From: an uncultured Clostridia bacterium
GTDB taxonomy: Bacteria > Bacillota > Clostridia > Lachnospirales > Lachnospiraceae
Direction of reading: 5' to 3'
Assembly (NCBI GenBank): GCA_947178015.1
Contig: CAMWWW010000176.1
Location: 1-5,403 of the forward strand
DNA length: 5,403 bases
Shown here one piece after another: positions 4,609 through 5,403 of this stretch. Position 1 is the stretch's first letter. Every line of letters begins with the position of its first letter. The position numbers were made by a program, and so were the translations under genes. The notes under the pieces were generated by a model. The model was given only the letters and a program-made list of their open reading frames with translations. It searched no databases and was not told the origin of the DNA.

Positions 4609-5403
4609 TTATTCTTCAATCTCTATCGTTGCTGTCTTTGCACTCGTGCGATTTTCTTTCTTATCTGCCTTTGCTGCAAACACACCTTGTTTTGTCTGCA
4701 ACAGGATCGCCGAGACAGAAAATGCATTATCCGCAAAGCGATTCTTCTGCCAAAACCAGCCGTCATGGTTCATCACATAACTTTGAACCGTATCTCCTCC
4801 AAAGCCACTCTTTGCCACAAAGCGCAGCCCATTCGTCCTAAGCTCCCTGTCAAATACAATCCTCTTTGGCTCAAAAGAGCTGGCAAGCTCTCCCTTGGCC
4901 ACGCATTTCCACAAGGAACCATCCCGTCCCCACACTTCATATTCCCTGACATCTCCCTCGTGCACTCGCTGGTTTTGCACCGGCATATAGACAAGCCCTG
5001 TCAACTCCTCTTCCTTTTCCCATGTCAACTCCAACGTATAGGGATGTTTCTCCCTAATGCAAAAGGTGGTGTTTGGATTCCCGTCAAGTGCCGCCGACAC
5101 ATCTGCTTCTGGATATTCTAGCAGTCTTCCGGCTGCTCCAAGGCGTTTCATCACTTGTGTATCGGCAAAGCTTTCCAATAACGCCTCACGACTCACGGTA
5201 CACGCTGGACAAAACGCGCTGGATTCTGCATAGAGAAGCAGCGATTTTAACAGCTGTCTCTTGGCTGGATGAGCTTCTTGTTCCTTTTCCAGATCTGCCG
5301 TGATCAAAAGAAGACTTCCCTTTCCTACCTTTGCTTCCAGAATAAGCCACAACCGATAGCTTCTGTTCCACTCATCGATCGGCTGAACAATCGGCATAAG
5401 CTC
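4609..5403 (-). CDS. C-terminal part of a GH2-like glycoside hydrolase with an F5/8 type C (discoidin-like) domain; 5' end outside window
   Basis: The frame is open to the right edge (two more codons precede the first visible ATG), so only the last 264 residues of a longer protein are seen. The first part, with PIVQPIDEWNRSYRLWLILE, AKVGKGSLLLITADLEKE and HPAKRQLLKSLLLYAES, resembles the region following the catalytic domains of GH2-type beta-galactosidase-like enzymes, where 'PIVQ.IDDW...LGL.FE.KVGKG' is typical. The second part (about residues 98-235) resembles an F5/8 type C carbohydrate-binding domain: AALDGNPNTTF, YTLELTW, GLVYMPVQNQ, REYEVWGRDGSLWKCVAKGE and LRFVAKSGFGG. A Lys/Ala/Thr-rich tail ends the protein without an LPxTG or membrane anchor. 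The assignment rests on remembered family patterns; the catalytic residues are outside the window, so the substrate is unknown. It is the only gene here ending in TAA. Confidence 0.7.
   Translation of the reverse strand, partial: ELMPIVQPIDEWNRSYRLWLILEAKVGKGSLLLITADLEKEQEAHPAKRQLLKSLLLYAESSAFCPACTVSREALLESFADTQVMKRLGAAGRLLEYPEADVSAALDGNPNTTFCIREKHPYTLELTWEKEEELTGLVYMPVQNQRVHEGDVREYEVWGRDGSLWKCVAKGELASSFEPKRIVFDRELRTNGLRFVAKSGFGGDTVQSYVMNHDGWFWQKNRFADNAFSVSAILLQTKQGVFAAKADKKENRTSAKTATIEIEE

Noticed and set aside
4554..4619. N-terminal extension of FolC from the ATG at 4619
   Set aside because: It overlaps the upstream gene and adds 22 basic, non-homologous residues; the ATG at 4553 has a good ribosome site and the usual FolC start.
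4552..5121. Plus-strand 189-codon ORF opposite the hydrolase gene
   Set aside because: It is antisense to a gene with clear domain similarity, has no recognisable domain, and is rich in Cys/Phe/His as expected of a shadow frame.

Overview
All supportable genes lie on the minus strand. The window reads as the chromosome of a spore-forming (or formerly spore-forming) anaerobic Bacillota, most likely a Lachnospiraceae/Clostridia gut-type bacterium. The reasons are the spoIIAA-spoIIAB-sigF cluster, AGGAGG-type ribosome binding sites, mid-range GC, and a carbohydrate-active enzyme with a discoidin-like domain. The family placement is inference.

In transcription order (right to left): (1) the C-terminal part of a large glycoside hydrolase with an F5/8 type C domain, cut by the right edge (5403-4609); (2) folC, bifunctional folylpolyglutamate/dihydrofolate synthase (4553-3240); (3) an acidic small ORF of 45 codons (3219-3082); (4) a zinc-ribbon/TPR single-pass membrane protein (3059-1686), ended by a clear intrinsic terminator (1635-1599). 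folC, the small ORF and the TPR gene are 20-22 nt apart and look like one operon; the hydrolase may read into it. (5) Next comes an 88-bp hairpin-rich tandem repeat, about 2.5 copies, at 1594-1379. (6) The spoIIA operon follows: spoIIAA (1354-1046), spoIIAB (1002-565) and sigF (553 to the left edge).

The spoIIA operon encodes the forespore switch. SpoIIAB is an anti-sigma factor/kinase that holds sigma-F, and dephosphorylated SpoIIAA releases it. SpoIIAA and SpoIIAB look intact with all key residues. sigF carries an in-frame TAG at codon 167, after regions 2 and 3, and recognisable SigF sequence continues in the same frame to the window edge, so the product would lack region 4. The repeat array also fills almost all of the space between the upstream terminator and the spoIIAA ribosome binding site, where the sigma-H/Spo0A promoter would be expected, and I see no such promoter or 0A box. 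Together these raise the possibility that this operon is decaying or unusually controlled. A sequencing error at the TAG is the main alternative.

Five of the six normal gene ends visible here use TAG, which argues against reading the sigF TAG as a sense codon. I found no tRNA, rRNA, CRISPR array, transposase or phage gene. No gene-free stretch exceeds about 330 bases; the longest (1355-1685) holds the terminator and the repeat array.
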